Positions 30,764-40,289 are shown, counted from the stretch's first letter. The stretch is 64,000 bases of DNA from Leifsonia sp. AK011 (GCF_013410945.1 NZ_JACCCH010000001.1:2418001-2482000), one strand, 5' to 3'. Notes: generated by a model not told the origin, from the letters alone. Numbers and translations: made by a program.

Positions 30764-32932
30764 ATGGCCTCCACCACCGCACTCCCCGAGCTTCACCCCG
30801 ACCACATCGCCGCCCTCGTCGAGGGCCGCCACCCGCAGCCGCACGCCTCGCTCGGCCAGCACCCCGTCGACACGGGCTTCGTCGTGCGCGTGGTCCGTCC
30901 ACTCGCCGCGGCCGTCACGATCGTTCGCGGCGACGGGTCGCGCGTTCCGCTCGACCACGTCGCCGACGGTCTGTGGCACGGCCTCCTGCCCGGGGCTGGC
31001 CAGAGCTACACGATCGAGACGGAGTACGACAACGGTCCGACGTGGACCGCCGAGGACCCGTACCGCTTCGTACCCTCGGTCGGCGAGATCGACCTCTACC
31101 TGTGGGGTGAGGGTCGGCACGAGCAGATCTGGCACGTGCTCGGCGCGCACTTCCGGCCTCACGAGGATGTCGCGGGCACCTCGTTCTCCGTCTGGGCGCC
31201 CCACGCCCAAGCCGTCCGTGTGATCGGTGACTTCAACGGCTGGTACGGCCTCGGCCACGCCATGCGCCGCCTCGACGACAACGGCGTGTGGGAGATCTTC
31301 GTGCCAGGGCTCGAGCCGGGCAACGCGTACAAGTTCGAGATCCTCACGCCGAGTGGCGAGTGGGTCAAGCGTGCTGACCCGATGGCCCGGTTCACCGAGG
31401 TACCGCCGGCCACGGCATCCCGCATCGAGCATTCCCAGTACGAGTGGCGCGACAGCGAGTGGATGTCACGGCGCGCGTCCTCCGAGCCGCTCAACGAGGC
31501 GATGAGCGTCTACGAGCTGCACCTGGGTTCGTGGCGCCCTGGTCTCGACTACCGCTCCCTCGCCGATGAGCTCATCGGCTACATCGAAGAGTTGGGCTTC
31601 ACGCACGTGGAGTTCATGCCGCTGGCCGAGCATCCCTTCGGCGGCTCCTGGGGCTACCAGGTGACCGGCTACTACGCGCCGACGAGCCGCTTCGGGCACG
31701 CCGACGACCTCAAGTACCTGATCGACCGGCTGCACAATGCGGGCATCGGCGTGATCATGGACTGGGTGCCCGGCCACTTCCCCAAGGACGAGTGGGCACT
31801 TGCGCGCTTCGATGGTGAGCCGTTGTACGAGCACTCCGACCCCCGCCGCGGCGAGCAGATGGACTGGGGCACGTACATCTTCAACTTCGGGCAGTCGCAG
31901 GTGCGCAACTTCCTCGTGGCTAACGCACTGTACTGGCTCGAGGAGTTCCACATCGACGGCCTGCGGGTGGATGCCGTGGCATCCATGCTCTACCTCGACT
32001 ACTCCCGCAAGGAGGGCGAGTGGCTGCCCAACCAGTACGGCGGGCGCGAGAACCTCGAGGCGATCAGCTTCCTGCAGGAGGTCAATGCGACCGCCTACAA
32101 GCGCAACCCGGGCATCGTCATGATGGCCGAGGAGTCGACGAGCTGGCCCGGGGTCACCAAGCCAACCTCCGCGTCGGGTCTCGGGTTCGGCACCAAGTGG
32201 AACATGGGTTGGATGCACGACACCCTGCAGTACATGCAGGAGGATCCGATGTACCGCTCGTACCACCACAACGACATCACGTTCTCGTTCTTTTACGCGT
32301 TCAGCGAGAACTTCATCCTGCCGATCAGCCATGACGAGGTCGTTCACGGCAAGGGGTCGCTCCTGCACAAGATGCCGGGCGACCAGTGGCAGAAGCTCGC
32401 CAACCTGCGCGTCTACCTGTCCTTCATGTGGGCCCATCCCGGCAAGCAGTTGCTCTTCATGGGAAGCGAGTTCGGCCAGCCGTCGGAGTGGAGCGAGGAG
32501 CGCGGGCTCGACTGGTGGATCCTCGACCAGCCCGTGCACCGGGGCCTGCAGCGCATGGTCGGTGAACTCAACCGCGCCTACCGCTCGCACCCCGCCCTCT
32601 GGGAGCAGGACAACTCCCCTGCGGGCTTCGAGTGGATCGATGGCGGCAACGCCACCCAGAACGTGATCGCGTTCCTGCGGTGGTCCCGCGACGGTCAGCC
32701 GCTCGTCGGAGTCTTCAACTTCAGCGGCAACCCGGTGGGGCCGTACCGCATCGGCCTGCCGTTCGGCGGCACCTGGCGCGAGGTCATCAACACCGACGCC
32801 ACCGAGTTCGGTGGGTCCGGTGTTGGCAACTACGGTGCGGTTGACGCGAGCGACGAGCCCTGGAGCGGGCGCCCGGCATCCGTCGAGCTGACCCTCCCCC
32901 CGCTGGGCGGGCTCTGGCTCGCCCCGAACTAG
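30764..32932 (+). CDS. glgB: 1,4-alpha-glucan branching enzyme
   Basis: 722 residues from ATG 30764, with the A/G-rich end of glgE (AAGGGAAAGAG) as the ribosome site. Adds alpha-1,6 branches to glucan made by GlgE. Two N-terminal beta modules (residues 10-100 and the CBM48 module [20 protein letters not shown] near 145) precede the GH13_9 barrel: [16 protein letters not shown], nucleophile Asp in [18 protein letters not shown], Glu in [14 protein letters not shown], Asp in [16 protein letters not shown]-terminal beta domain complete. Length is typical for the actinobacterial enzyme. Confidence 0.97.
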   Translation: MASTTALPELHPDHIAALVEGRHPQPHASLGQHPVDTGFVVRVVRPLAAAVTIVRGDGSRVPLDHVADGLWHGLLPGAGQSYTIETEYDNGPTWTAEDPYRFVPSVGEIDLYLWGEGRHEQIWHVLGAHFRPHEDVAGTSFSVWAPHAQAVRVIGDFNGWYGLGHAMRRLDDNGVWEIFVPGLEPGNAYKFEILTPSGEWVKRADPMARFTEVPPATASRIEHSQYEWRDSEWMSRRASSEPLNEAMSVYELHLGSWRPGLDYRSLADELIGYIEELGFTHVEFMPLAEHPFGGSWGYQVTGYYAPTSRFGHADDLKYLIDRLHNAGIGVIMDWVPGHFPKDEWALARFDGEPLYEHSDPRRGEQMDWGTYIFNFGQSQVRNFLVANALYWLEEFHIDGLRVDAVASMLYLDYSRKEGEWLPNQYGGRENLEAISFLQEVNATAYKRNPGIVMMAEESTSWPGVTKPTSASGLGFGTKWNMGWMHDTLQYMQEDPMYRSYHHNDITFSFFYAFSENFILPISHDEVVHGKGSLLHKMPGDQWQKLANLRVYLSFMWAHPGKQLLFMGSEFGQPSEWSEERGLDWWILDQPVHRGLQRMVGELNRAYRSHPALWEQDNSPAGFEWIDGGNATQNVIAFLRWSRDGQPLVGVFNFSGNPVGPYRIGLPFGGTWREVINTDATEFGGSGVGNYGAVDASDEPWSGRPASVELTLPPLGGLWLAPN

Positions 32933-32942
32933 TCTGTCCCTC

Positions 32943-33002
32943 GTGACTTGCCCAGTTCGGCCAGTGTGTCGCGCGTGAGACTGGCTGAAGTGGGCACGTC
33001 AC
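32943..33002. terminator. Long imperfect inverted repeat between glgB and sufU
   Basis: Arms of 23 bases (from GTGACTTGCCCA at 32943 and ending GGGCACGTCAC at 33002) pair at 20 of 23 positions around a 14-base loop. It fills the gap between the convergent stop codons of glgB (32932) and sufU (33004), the right place for a bidirectional terminator. No T tract is seen on either side. Confidence 0.6.
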
Positions 33003-33003
33003 G

Positions 33004-33435
33004 TCAGGGAAGCGACAGGGCGTCCTCGAGGGCGACCCAGGCGAGCATCGCGCACTTCACGCGGGCGCTGTAGCGGGAGACCCCGTTGAGGGCGATCGCA
33101 TCGCCGAAGCGCTCCTCGTCGAGCTCCAGGGTGCCGCGTGAACGGATGACCTCGCGGAACTCCTCGATGAGTGCGCGTACGTCCTCGGCTGGCTGCCCCC
33201 CGACGAGCAGGCTGAGGAAGGATGCCGACGACTGCGAGATCGCGCAGCCATGCCCCTCCCATCCGAATGCCGTCACCGCTCCACCCTCGACGCGGATGGT
33301 CACCGTGACCTCGTCACCGCAGGTCGGGTTGACCTGGTGGGAGCTCGCGGTCGGGTCGGTGAGGAGTTCGCGGCCCTGCGGGCGCTTGGCATGGTCGAGG
33401 ATCAGGTTCTGGTACAGGTTGCCGAGGTCGCTCAT
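33004..33435 (-). CDS. sufU: SufU-type Fe-S cluster assembly protein
   Basis: 143 residues. SufU is the zinc-containing sulfur acceptor for SufS. It carries the three conserved Cys: NPTCGDEV, HGCAISQSSAS and KCAMLAWVAL, plus the family insert near LVGGQPAEDVRALIEEF. ATG 33435 overlaps the sufS stop by four bases (ATGA), so the two are translationally coupled; a frame open back to 34065 is a shadow of sufS. The rest of the suf operon (sufBDC) is not in this window. Confidence 0.95.
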   Translation of the reverse strand: MSDLGNLYQNLILDHAKRPQGRELLTDPTASSHQVNPTCGDEVTVTIRVEGGAVTAFGWEGHGCAISQSSASFLSLLVGGQPAEDVRALIEEFREVIRSRGTLELDEERFGDAIALNGVSRYSARVKCAMLAWVALEDALSLP

Positions 33436-34694
33436 GCGCCCACCCCGAAGAACCCGCGAACGCCGGACAGTGCCTCGAGGAACCGGTCGATCTCCGCGTC
33501 CGTCGTGTACACGGATGAACTCGCACGGGTGCTCGCGATGAGCCCGAGCCGGCGGTGGAGGGGCTGCGCGCAGTGGTGCCCGACGCGCACCGCGATGCCG
33601 AGGTCGTCGAGAAACTGGCCGACGTCGTGGGCGTGGATGCCGTCCACCTCGAAAGCCGCGAGGCCGATGCGAGGCGCGCCGCCCTGGTCCCCCAGCACGC
33701 GGACGCCCTCGATCGAGCGGAGGCCATCGACGAGGCGCGCGCCGAGTGTGTGCGAGTGATCGGCGACGGCGGGCATCCCGAGCGCGTCGAGGTAGCGCAC
33801 CGCCTCGGCCAGGGCGATCGCCTGCGAGACCCGCTGGGTGCCGGCCTCGAAGCGCAGCGGGGGCGGAAGGAACTCGGCCCGCTCCATGGTCACGGTCGTG
33901 ATCATGGAGCCGCCCGTCGTGACAGGAGGGAGCGCAGCGAGCATCTCGCGCTTGCCGTACAGCGCGCCGATACCCGTCGGTGCCAGCATCTTGTGCCCGG
34001 AGAAGACCGCGAAGTCGACGTCGAGGGCGTGGAGATCGACGGGCAGATGAGGAACCGACTGGCACGCGTCGAGCACAACAATCGCGCCGACCTCACGGGC
34101 ACGCGCCACGAACGTCTCGACAGGTGTGACCGTGCCGAGCACATTGGACACGTGCGAGACCGCAACCACCCTCGCACGCTCGGTGATCGTCGTCTCGACA
34201 AGGTCGAGGCGCAGTGCTCCGTCGTCATCGACCGGAACGTAACGGAGCACTGCTCCTGTGCGCTCGGCGAGCTGCTGCCACGGGATGAGGTTCGCGTGGT
34301 GTTCCAGCTCGGTGACCACGATCTCGTCGCCAGGGCGGAGAGCGAGCGAACGGTACCGCTCGGGGGCCGTCGCCGCGTTGGAGAGGGCGTACGCGACGAG
34401 GTTGATGCCCTCCGTGGCGTTGGAGGTCCACACCAGTTCGTCGTCGTGAGCGCCGACGAACCGTGCGACGGTGGCTCGGGCATCCTCGAAGGCGTCCGTG
34501 GCGGCAGCGGCGAGCGTGTGCGCACCGCGGTTCACGGCGGCATTCGCGTGGAGGTAGTACTCACGCTCGGCGTCCAGCACGGCCAGTGGCTTCTGCGACG
34601 TGGCGGCGGAGTCCAGGTAGGCGAGCGGATGCCCGTTCACCTCGGTATCGAGGATCGGGAAGTCACGACGCACGTCAGCTACCGAGAACGTCAC
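33432..34694 (-). CDS. sufS: Group II cysteine desulfurase
   Basis: 420 residues. Supplies persulfide sulfur for Fe-S assembly through SufU. PLP lysine in FSGHKMLAPTGIG; catalytic Cys in VRVGHHCAQPLHRRLG, the position of group II enzymes; N-terminus AYLDSAATSQKP. Length is normal. It starts at ATG 34694, overlapping the stop of the upstream small membrane protein by four bases. It differs from the NifS-type enzyme at 18088-19233, so the genome has both tRNA-thiolation and SUF-type desulfurases. Confidence 0.96.
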   Translation of the reverse strand: MTFSVADVRRDFPILDTEVNGHPLAYLDSAATSQKPLAVLDAEREYYLHANAAVNRGAHTLAAAATDAFEDARATVARFVGAHDDELVWTSNATEGINLVAYALSNAATAPERYRSLALRPGDEIVVTELEHHANLIPWQQLAERTGAVLRYVPVDDDGALRLDLVETTITERARVVAVSHVSNVLGTVTPVETFVARAREVGAIVVLDACQSVPHLPVDLHALDVDFAVFSGHKMLAPTGIGALYGKREMLAALPPVTTGGSMITTVTMERAEFLPPPLRFEAGTQRVSQAIALAEAVRYLDALGMPAVADHSHTLGARLVDGLRSIEGVRVLGDQGGAPRIGLAAFEVDGIHAHDVGQFLDDLGIAVRVGHHCAQPLHRRLGLIASTRASSSVYTTDAEIDRFLEALSGVRGFFGVGA

Positions 34695-35074
34695 TCCTTG
34701 TCGTCCTTGCGGAGGGAGGCGATCATGCCGCGCAGCAGGGACCGACGGCCTGGCGTCTCGGGGTCGACCGATGCCTCGCGGAGCACGTCGAGCGTGCGAC
34801 CATCCCGCAGCTCGAACCCGGGAAAGTCGAAGATCGTCGAGTAGCCGGCCGCACGCTCACGGTTCGACGCGGATCCGACACGGAACGCAAGGATGATCGA
34901 CACCACGAAGAGCGCGAACATCACCCCTGCGAAGACTCCGGCGAGCGTGACAGCGCCAGCCACGGCAGAGATGCCGAGACCCACGAGTGCGAGCACACCA
35001 GCGAGCTGGGCGACTCTCGCCAGAAGATCCCACTGCCACGCAGTGGGACGGATGCCATTGCCCAGGTCACTCAC
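34691..35074 (-). CDS. Small two-helix membrane protein upstream of sufS
   Basis: 127 residues. Two strongly hydrophobic segments (about 20-42 and 45-65) are followed by a basic and acidic cytoplasmic tail (RVGSASNRERAAGYSTIFDF to the end). No family recognised. It is coupled to sufS by a four-base overlap and follows the thioredoxin-like gene by seven bases, so it belongs to one minus-strand operon running from 37963 to 33004. No motif points to a role in Fe-S assembly. Confidence 0.78.
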   Translation of the reverse strand: MSDLGNGIRPTAWQWDLLARVAQLAGVLALVGLGISAVAGAVTLAGVFAGVMFALFVVSIILAFRVGSASNRERAAGYSTIFDFPGFELRDGRTLDVLREASVDPETPGRRSLLRGMIASLRKDDKE

Positions 35075-35081
35075 GTGCGAC

Positions 35082-35975
35082 CTAGAACAGCAGCAGCGTC
35101 AGCCGCCGCCGTGCCGCCACCACGCGCGGGTCCTCGGCGCCGGCGATCTCGAAGTACTCGAGGAGGCGTGCGCGCACGAGGTTCTTGCCTGCCGGATCGA
35201 GCGTCGGGAAGAGGTCGAGGAGACGGAGGAAGGCGTCCTCCAGGTGACCACCGGAGACGTCGAGGTCGGCAACGGCGAGCTGAGCCTCGACATCGGTGGG
35301 CGCTTCGGCCGCGGCCGACCGCACCGCATCGGCGGTCACGCCATCGAGGCGGGCGAGGAGCGAGACCTGCGCGAGCCCCGCCACCGCGAGCTGGTCGCGG
35401 GGGTTCTGGGCAATCGCGGTCTCGTACGCCTTGATCGCGGCGGGGTAGTTGCCCGCGGTGATGGCGTCGTAGGCCTCCTGGTGCAACGGCGGCAGCGGCT
35501 CTTCTGCAGGCTCCGCGTCGCCGTCGCCCACGGGGATGCTCCCCGTCACGTTCTGCTGGGCTGCGAGCTGGAGCACCTGGTCGAGGACTGCGCGCACCTC
35601 CTCCTCGGCGGGGAGTCCGGCGAAGAGTTGGACGGGACGCCCTGCGACCACGGCGGCGACCGTGGGCAACTCCGCGACCTGGAACGCCTGCACGAGCTGG
35701 GGGTTGGCCGTGGCATCCACGGTAGCGTGCGCGATTCGACCCTCGTATGAGCCGATGATCGGGGCGAGCGAGGCGGGAATCCCCTGGCCGTAGAACTCGA
35801 CGATGACGGGAACCGTCTGCGAGAGGTCGAGCACCTGCGTGAACGTGGCGTCCGTCGCCGAACGACTCACGCCACCGGCGGGAGCGTCGCTCGTCGCGGG
35901 AACGGCGGGGCGCACGAGCGACGAGAGGTCGACGGCGCCGCGCAGGTTTGCGCCGCTGAGCGGTGCGTTGGTCAT
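35082..35975 (-). CDS. Thioredoxin-fold plus TPR protein (YbbN/CnoX-like)
   Basis: 297 residues. Residues 40-145 have a thioredoxin fold (VPVIVEFYGQGIPASLAPIIGSYEG ... VAELPTVAAVVAGRPVQLF), but the CXXC site is replaced by GQGIPAS, so no redox catalysis is expected. Residues 165-297 are TPR-like helices (AYDAITAGNYPAAIKAYETAIAQNPRD). This is the layout of YbbN/CnoX chaperone-holdases. ATG 35975 overlaps the stop of the upstream membrane-protein gene by four bases. Co-expression with that protein suggests a linked envelope or folding role, though this is inference. Confidence 0.88.
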   Translation of the reverse strand: MTNAPLSGANLRGAVDLSSLVRPAVPATSDAPAGGVSRSATDATFTQVLDLSQTVPVIVEFYGQGIPASLAPIIGSYEGRIAHATVDATANPQLVQAFQVAELPTVAAVVAGRPVQLFAGLPAEEEVRAVLDQVLQLAAQQNVTGSIPVGDGDAEPAEEPLPPLHQEAYDAITAGNYPAAIKAYETAIAQNPRDQLAVAGLAQVSLLARLDGVTADAVRSAAAEAPTDVEAQLAVADLDVSGGHLEDAFLRLLDLFPTLDPAGKNLVRARLLEYFEIAGAEDPRVVAARRRLTLLLF

Positions 35976-37963
35976 CCGACCTCCGATGCCTTGATGAGTC
36001 CCTGGCTGTAACCGAGCAGCACAATCTTTCCATTCCCACCGGCCGGAGGAATGTAGAACAGCAGCTGGTCGCCATACGTCGCGGTGACGCCCTTCGTGCT
36101 GACCGCGACGCCCGAGAGCGTCTTGACCTGGCCGGAGGGGTTGATCGCGGCGCCAGCCTCGGTGGGAGTCACGGTTGTCGTCTCCTCGAGGTTCACGGCC
36201 ACGATCGCACCGGCGTCATTGGTCGCGATGGCGATCGGCTCCGCCTCCCCCACCGCGTTGCTGAAGGACGCCGTCGCCGTCGTGGGCAGGCTCGCCTTCA
36301 GTGCGTTCTTGGCCTCGAGGCCGACGCTCGTGCGGAGCGAGTCACCCTCGGACTCGAACAGGAGGTAGTGCTCGCTGTCGACGTCCTGCATGAGGATGTC
36401 GGCGTACGCGACAGCGGTGTTCTCCGGCGTCTTGAGCAGCAGGCCGCTGTCGGCCGGCAGGCGCGCGGCGCCGATGCTCGCCGGCGCGACGTCCGGCAGG
36501 ACCGCGGACGGCTCGAGAGTGATCGCGTAGTTCACCTTGTAGTCGCTGCGGGGGTCCTCCTGGACGAGGAACAGGGCGACCGGGGGGATGGTCGCGTCCT
36601 TGTCGTCCTGGATGACCGCGAAGACCGTGCGCGGCCACGTGTCGGTCTGCTGCGGGAGCGTGACCTTCACCGGGCCGTCAGGAATAGCGGGGAGTGCAGC
36701 CGCACTGGGGTCGGCGCCGCGGATCGTGTAGTTGGCGAGGCGGAGCTCGAGTGCCGGGCCTGCGAAGCGCGTCTCGAGGAGGGAGCCGTCGAGGTTGGCA
36801 TCTGCCTCGGTCGTGACGGCGCTGACCTTCGCGACGATGCGCTCCACCTGGCGGACGGTGGTCGCCGGGGGGCTCAGCTCGGCGGCGGCAGGCACAGTCG
36901 CGGTCGGCGTCGGGGTCGCGCCGGCCTCGAGATCGGGCCAGAAGTCCGCGGAGCAACCACTCATGACGAGGGCCGTGACGAGGAAGATCGGCACGGCGAC
37001 GAGGCCGCGACGACGCGTCAGCATCGAGGTGCGCCCCGCCTCGGGGTTGGTGTCATCCGGCAGCTCGATGATCTCGGTCTTGCGGGGCGGTACGACATCG
37101 GCGGGGTCGTCGGAGGTGGGCTCATCGTTCGCGATCTCGGAGTCATCGGGCGATCCCGACTCGATCTGCTCTGGCATGGGCGGCACGGCGATCGCCGGTT
37201 CGGCGTTCTGCTCCGGCGCACCGTCGTTCTCGGCGGGGGTTGCAGCGTCCGATTCGACCGCGGGCTCGTCCCACGGGTTGGCCGGGGGCTGAGCGGGCTG
37301 ACGCTTCTTCAGGCCGAACGTGCGCTTGGCCTTGGGCACGTTGGGCATCGAGCGGCGCGGACCGTGGGCGCTGCGCATGTGGGTGGTCGCCCAGATCAGC
37401 AGGCCGATACCGAGGAGCAGGACGATCGCCCCACTCACGACCAGCGGGCCGACCCAGGGGGTCGAGTTGTCGAGCGGCCACTTGATGCTGAGGTTCGCGG
37501 GCGCGGGCTCGACACCGTCCGAGGCGATCACGAAGGAGACGTCCTCGGGAACCGTGACGGTGAGGGTGAGCACACCCTCCTCCACGTAGTCGTCGAACCA
37601 GAGGTCTGAGCCATCCGGATTCGGCACCTCGCTCTCCTCGCCCTGCACGAGGGTGCTGACGAGTTCGCCCGTCTCGGCGTCGTAGGTCACCTCGTTGTGC
37701 GTGGCGTCACCGACCCACGCGCGCACGTCGGTGGTGCGACCGTAGGCGGCCACCACCTGCTCGCTGCCGCTGAGGGTTATGGTCTGGCTGCCCGGGAAGG
37801 CAGCGAGCGTCGCACCGTCGATGATGGTCACGGGCGCGTCGGCAGTCGAGGACACGGACAGGGTGACGTTATTGGGGGACGCGAAGATCGTGCGCTGCGC
37901 GATGCCCATGCCCAGAAGACCTGCGGCGACGACGAACGCAACAATGGCGAGAACAAATCTCAC
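35972..37963 (-). CDS. Large membrane protein fused to a lipoprotein-like domain (DUF8094-like)
   Basis: 663 residues from GTG 37963 with AAAGGAG seven bases upstream. Order: membrane helix or signal (1-25), extracellular beta domain (30-165), membrane helix (about 170-192), acidic Pro-rich cytoplasmic linker (200-305), then MLTRRRGLVAVPIF (from M314) and a hydrophobic stretch ending VMSGC (C337), which reads exactly like a lipoprotein signal peptide, and a 325-residue outer domain with no cysteine partner. I recognise the last part only as a domain of unknown function common in Microbacteriaceae. The internal ATG at 37024 has a G-rich stretch upstream and may be a second start. Confidence 0.82.
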   Translation of the reverse strand: MRFVLAIVAFVVAAGLLGMGIAQRTIFASPNNVTLSVSSTADAPVTIIDGATLAAFPGSQTITLSGSEQVVAAYGRTTDVRAWVGDATHNEVTYDAETGELVSTLVQGEESEVPNPDGSDLWFDDYVEEGVLTLTVTVPEDVSFVIASDGVEPAPANLSIKWPLDNSTPWVGPLVVSGAIVLLLGIGLLIWATTHMRSAHGPRRSMPNVPKAKRTFGLKKRQPAQPPANPWDEPAVESDAATPAENDGAPEQNAEPAIAVPPMPEQIESGSPDDSEIANDEPTSDDPADVVPPRKTEIIELPDDTNPEAGRTSMLTRRRGLVAVPIFLVTALVMSGCSADFWPDLEAGATPTPTATVPAAAELSPPATTVRQVERIVAKVSAVTTEADANLDGSLLETRFAGPALELRLANYTIRGADPSAAALPAIPDGPVKVTLPQQTDTWPRTVFAVIQDDKDATIPPVALFLVQEDPRSDYKVNYAITLEPSAVLPDVAPASIGAARLPADSGLLLKTPENTAVAYADILMQDVDSEHYLLFESEGDSLRTSVGLEAKNALKASLPTTATASFSNAVGEAEPIAIATNDAGAIVAVNLEETTTVTPTEAGAAINPSGQVKTLSGVAVSTKGVTATYGDQLLFYIPPAGGNGKIVLLGYSQGLIKASEVG

Positions 37964-38240
37964 GGACTACTCCTTTCGTGCCGCTCGGCGCGATCCGGGA
38001 GGTCGGGACCTCCAGCAGCAGACGCGACCACTCTCACTGGACGAGGAGGGACCTCCCGCAAACCCAGGAGAAGCAGCAACAAAGACGTTCAAGAATAGCG
38101 GATGCCTCTGCTCGGGCCTAACGTCCGCACTGGGAAGTGACTGGGAAAGCGAGGGGCATTCCCCGCACGGATGCTGAAATGAAGCCGTATTCTTCACGCC
38201 CTAGACTTCTCTGCATCCCCACGCCCACAAGGAGATGTTC
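37964..38240. other. Divergent intergenic region between the membrane fusion gene and the Scy-like gene
   Basis: 277 bases without a convincing gene. It contains the ribosome site for each flanking gene, an inverted repeat GGAGGTC-GG-GACCTCC (37998-38013) with the half GGGACCTCC repeated about 40 bases on, and TAGACT (38202-38207), a plausible -10 for the plus-strand gene with a leader of about 25 bases. No clear -35 seen. Confidence 0.45.
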
Positions 38241-40226
38241 ATGGCTGCAGGCGAGACCGATTTCGGCACCGAGATGCGCGGCTATCGCAAGGATGAAGTG
38301 GATGCCACCATCCAGAGCCTGCGCGCCGAACTCGCGAAAGCCACGGCGGAACGTGCCGAATCGGCCAAGGAGGTCAAGCGACTCCTCGCCGTGAACGAGG
38401 ACCTGCAGGCGGAGCTCGACGAGACGGGCAGCCCCACCTATGCGGGTCTCGGCACCAAGCTCGAGAACACCCTGCGGGTCGCCGAGGAGCAGTCCACTCG
38501 CCTCATCGCCCAGGCAGACATCGATGCGGAGAAGATGCGCAGCAGCGTCGCCGCCGAAGTCAAGAAGCTCACGTCGGATGCGGCAGCCGAGGCACAGCGC
38601 ACGATCCTGGATGCCACGGAACGGGCATCCGCCACCCTCAGCGACGCCACCATGGAGGCCGACGCCCTCCTTTCCCGCGCTCGCGCCGAGGCCGAGACGC
38701 TCGTGCAGGATGCTCGCCGCGAGGCCGCGGCACTGCGTGGGGCCGCCACTACCGAGGTCGCGGAGGCCAGGTCGACCGCCGCCCGGGAGGCTGCCGCGGT
38801 ACGCGCCGCAGCTGAGAAGGCCGCAGCCGAACTCCAGGAGTCCGCCGCCCGCGAGGCAAGCAATGCCCGCGAGATGGCCGCCGAGCTGGCCCGCGATTCC
38901 GAGCTGGGTCGCGCAAACTTCGAGAACGAGAATGCGACGAAGCGTGCCGACCTGGCCCGCGACCTCGAGCAGGGTCGCACCGACCTCGCGCGCGAGATCG
39001 CCACAGGACGGGCGCAGCTCGAGGCCGAGACAGCCAAGGCACGCACGGAGCTCGCCAACGAGATGGCCGCAGCCCGCGAGAAGCTCGAGAACGACACCAC
39101 CGCCGCGGAGGAGAAGCTGCGCGTCGAGACTGAGACCGCTCGCGCGGCGCTCGAGGCGGACACGGAGGCTGCGCGGGCCGCGCTCGAAGCGGAGACGACG
39201 GCCGCACGCGCCGCCCTCGAGTCCGAGACGACCGCCACCCGGGCGACGCTCGAGTCGGAGGCCGCGGCCACGCGCACGGCGCTGGAGTCCGAGGCGAACT
39301 CCACACGAGCCGCGCTCGATGCTGAGGCCAAGGCAACGCGTGCCGCGCTTGAAGCGGAGACGAACTCCGCTCGGGCTGCTCTGGAGGCCGAGACGACGGC
39401 CGCCCGTTCCGACCTCGAGCACGAGATCACAACGGCGCGTGCCGAGCTCGAACGGGAGATCGCCACGGCGCGGGCGGAACTGGAGAACGAGACCGCCGCA
39501 GCTCGGAACGACCTGGAGGCCCAGGCATCCGAAGCCCAGGTGGCCCTCAACACCGAGATGGCCGAGCTGCGCGCGACGCTCACAGCGGACATCGCCGAGA
39601 AGACGGCGGCGCTCGAGGCGGAGACCACGAGTGCCCGCGCGGCACTCGCACACGACATCGAGAAGCAGACCGCCGACCTCAAGCGCGACATCGAGCGCCA
39701 GCGGGCGGAGCTGGCGAGCGAGACGGAGGCCACGCGCGCCGACTTGCAGCACCAGCGCGACGAGACCCGCACGACGCTCGAGCGCGAGGCAGAGCAGGCC
39801 AGGAACGCCCTGGCGCTGGAGATCGCCACGCGTCGTGACGAGGCCGAGGCCGCAGCACTGGCCGCCCAGAAGGAGGCCGCAGAGCAGACCGCCGCTTATC
39901 TCGAGGAGGCCCAGGCCCAGCTGAGGGAGGCCACCGCGCGCGCCGAGGAGGCCCGCGCCGAGGTCGATCGCCTCACCACGGAGTCCACGGCGGCAGCCAA
40001 GGCGATCCGCACCGACGCAGAGAAGCAGGCGAAGGAGCTCGTCTCGAACGCCGAGGCGCGCGCTCGCACACTCGTGGAAGAGGCTGAGCACCGCAGCGCC
40101 GCGCTGACTGCTGACGCTGAGGAGCGACTGGCGAAGATTAGGATTGAGCGCGAAACGGTCGCTGGATACCTCGAGAACCTGCGGGGCGTACTGCAGCAGG
40201 TCGAATCGGTTGCATCGGAGCAGTAG
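38241..40226 (+). CDS. Long coiled-coil protein with DivIVA-like N-terminus (Scy-like)
   Basis: 661 residues from ATG 38241, six bases after AAGGAG (an ATG at 38235 would abut the ribosome site). The N-terminus FGTEMRGYRKDEVDATIQSLRAEL is the DivIVA membrane/tip-binding motif. Almost all the rest is predicted coiled coil. From about residue 270 to 430 an 11-residue period is visible (repeats of the form TRAALE(A/S)E), the hendecad pattern typical of Scy/FilP cytoskeletal proteins of actinobacteria. A role in polar growth or division-site organisation is likely by analogy. The coding strand's Ala/Glu content makes the antisense open for 657 codons, which is a shadow. Confidence 0.88.
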   Translation: MAAGETDFGTEMRGYRKDEVDATIQSLRAELAKATAERAESAKEVKRLLAVNEDLQAELDETGSPTYAGLGTKLENTLRVAEEQSTRLIAQADIDAEKMRSSVAAEVKKLTSDAAAEAQRTILDATERASATLSDATMEADALLSRARAEAETLVQDARREAAALRGAATTEVAEARSTAAREAAAVRAAAEKAAAELQESAAREASNAREMAAELARDSELGRANFENENATKRADLARDLEQGRTDLAREIATGRAQLEAETAKARTELANEMAAAREKLENDTTAAEEKLRVETETARAALEADTEAARAALEAETTAARAALESETTATRATLESEAAATRTALESEANSTRAALDAEAKATRAALEAETNSARAALEAETTAARSDLEHEITTARAELEREIATARAELENETAAARNDLEAQASEAQVALNTEMAELRATLTADIAEKTAALEAETTSARAALAHDIEKQTADLKRDIERQRAELASETEATRADLQHQRDETRTTLEREAEQARNALALEIATRRDEAEAAALAAQKEAAEQTAAYLEEAQAQLREATARAEEARAEVDRLTTESTAAAKAIRTDAEKQAKELVSNAEARARTLVEEAEHRSAALTADAEERLAKIRIERETVAGYLENLRGVLQQVESVASEQ

Positions 40227-40265
40227 CAGAACCGAGCAGTATCAACACCGGGCAGTAACAACAGC
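40218..40265. repeat. Three 16-bp imperfect tandem repeats spanning the Scy-like stop codon
   Basis: GAGCAGTAGCAGAACC, GAGCAGTATCAACACC and GGGCAGTAACAACAGC are contiguous. The gene's TAG (40224-40226) is in the first unit; the third unit carries TAA (40256) in another frame. The pattern is like the one at the end of the MFS gene (24984-25025). Confidence 0.7.
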
Positions 40266-40289
40266 GCGCTGAGCGGGAGCGGGACCGAA

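Noticed and set aside
35963-37609. 548-codon plus-strand frame
   Set aside because: Shadow of the membrane/lipoprotein fusion gene; Arg/Gly-rich with no recognisable domain.
38118-40091. 657-codon open frame opposite the Scy-like gene
   Set aside because: It is the antisense of an Ala/Glu-rich coiled-coil gene; its Leu/Gly/Arg composition has no domain and it lacks a ribosome site.
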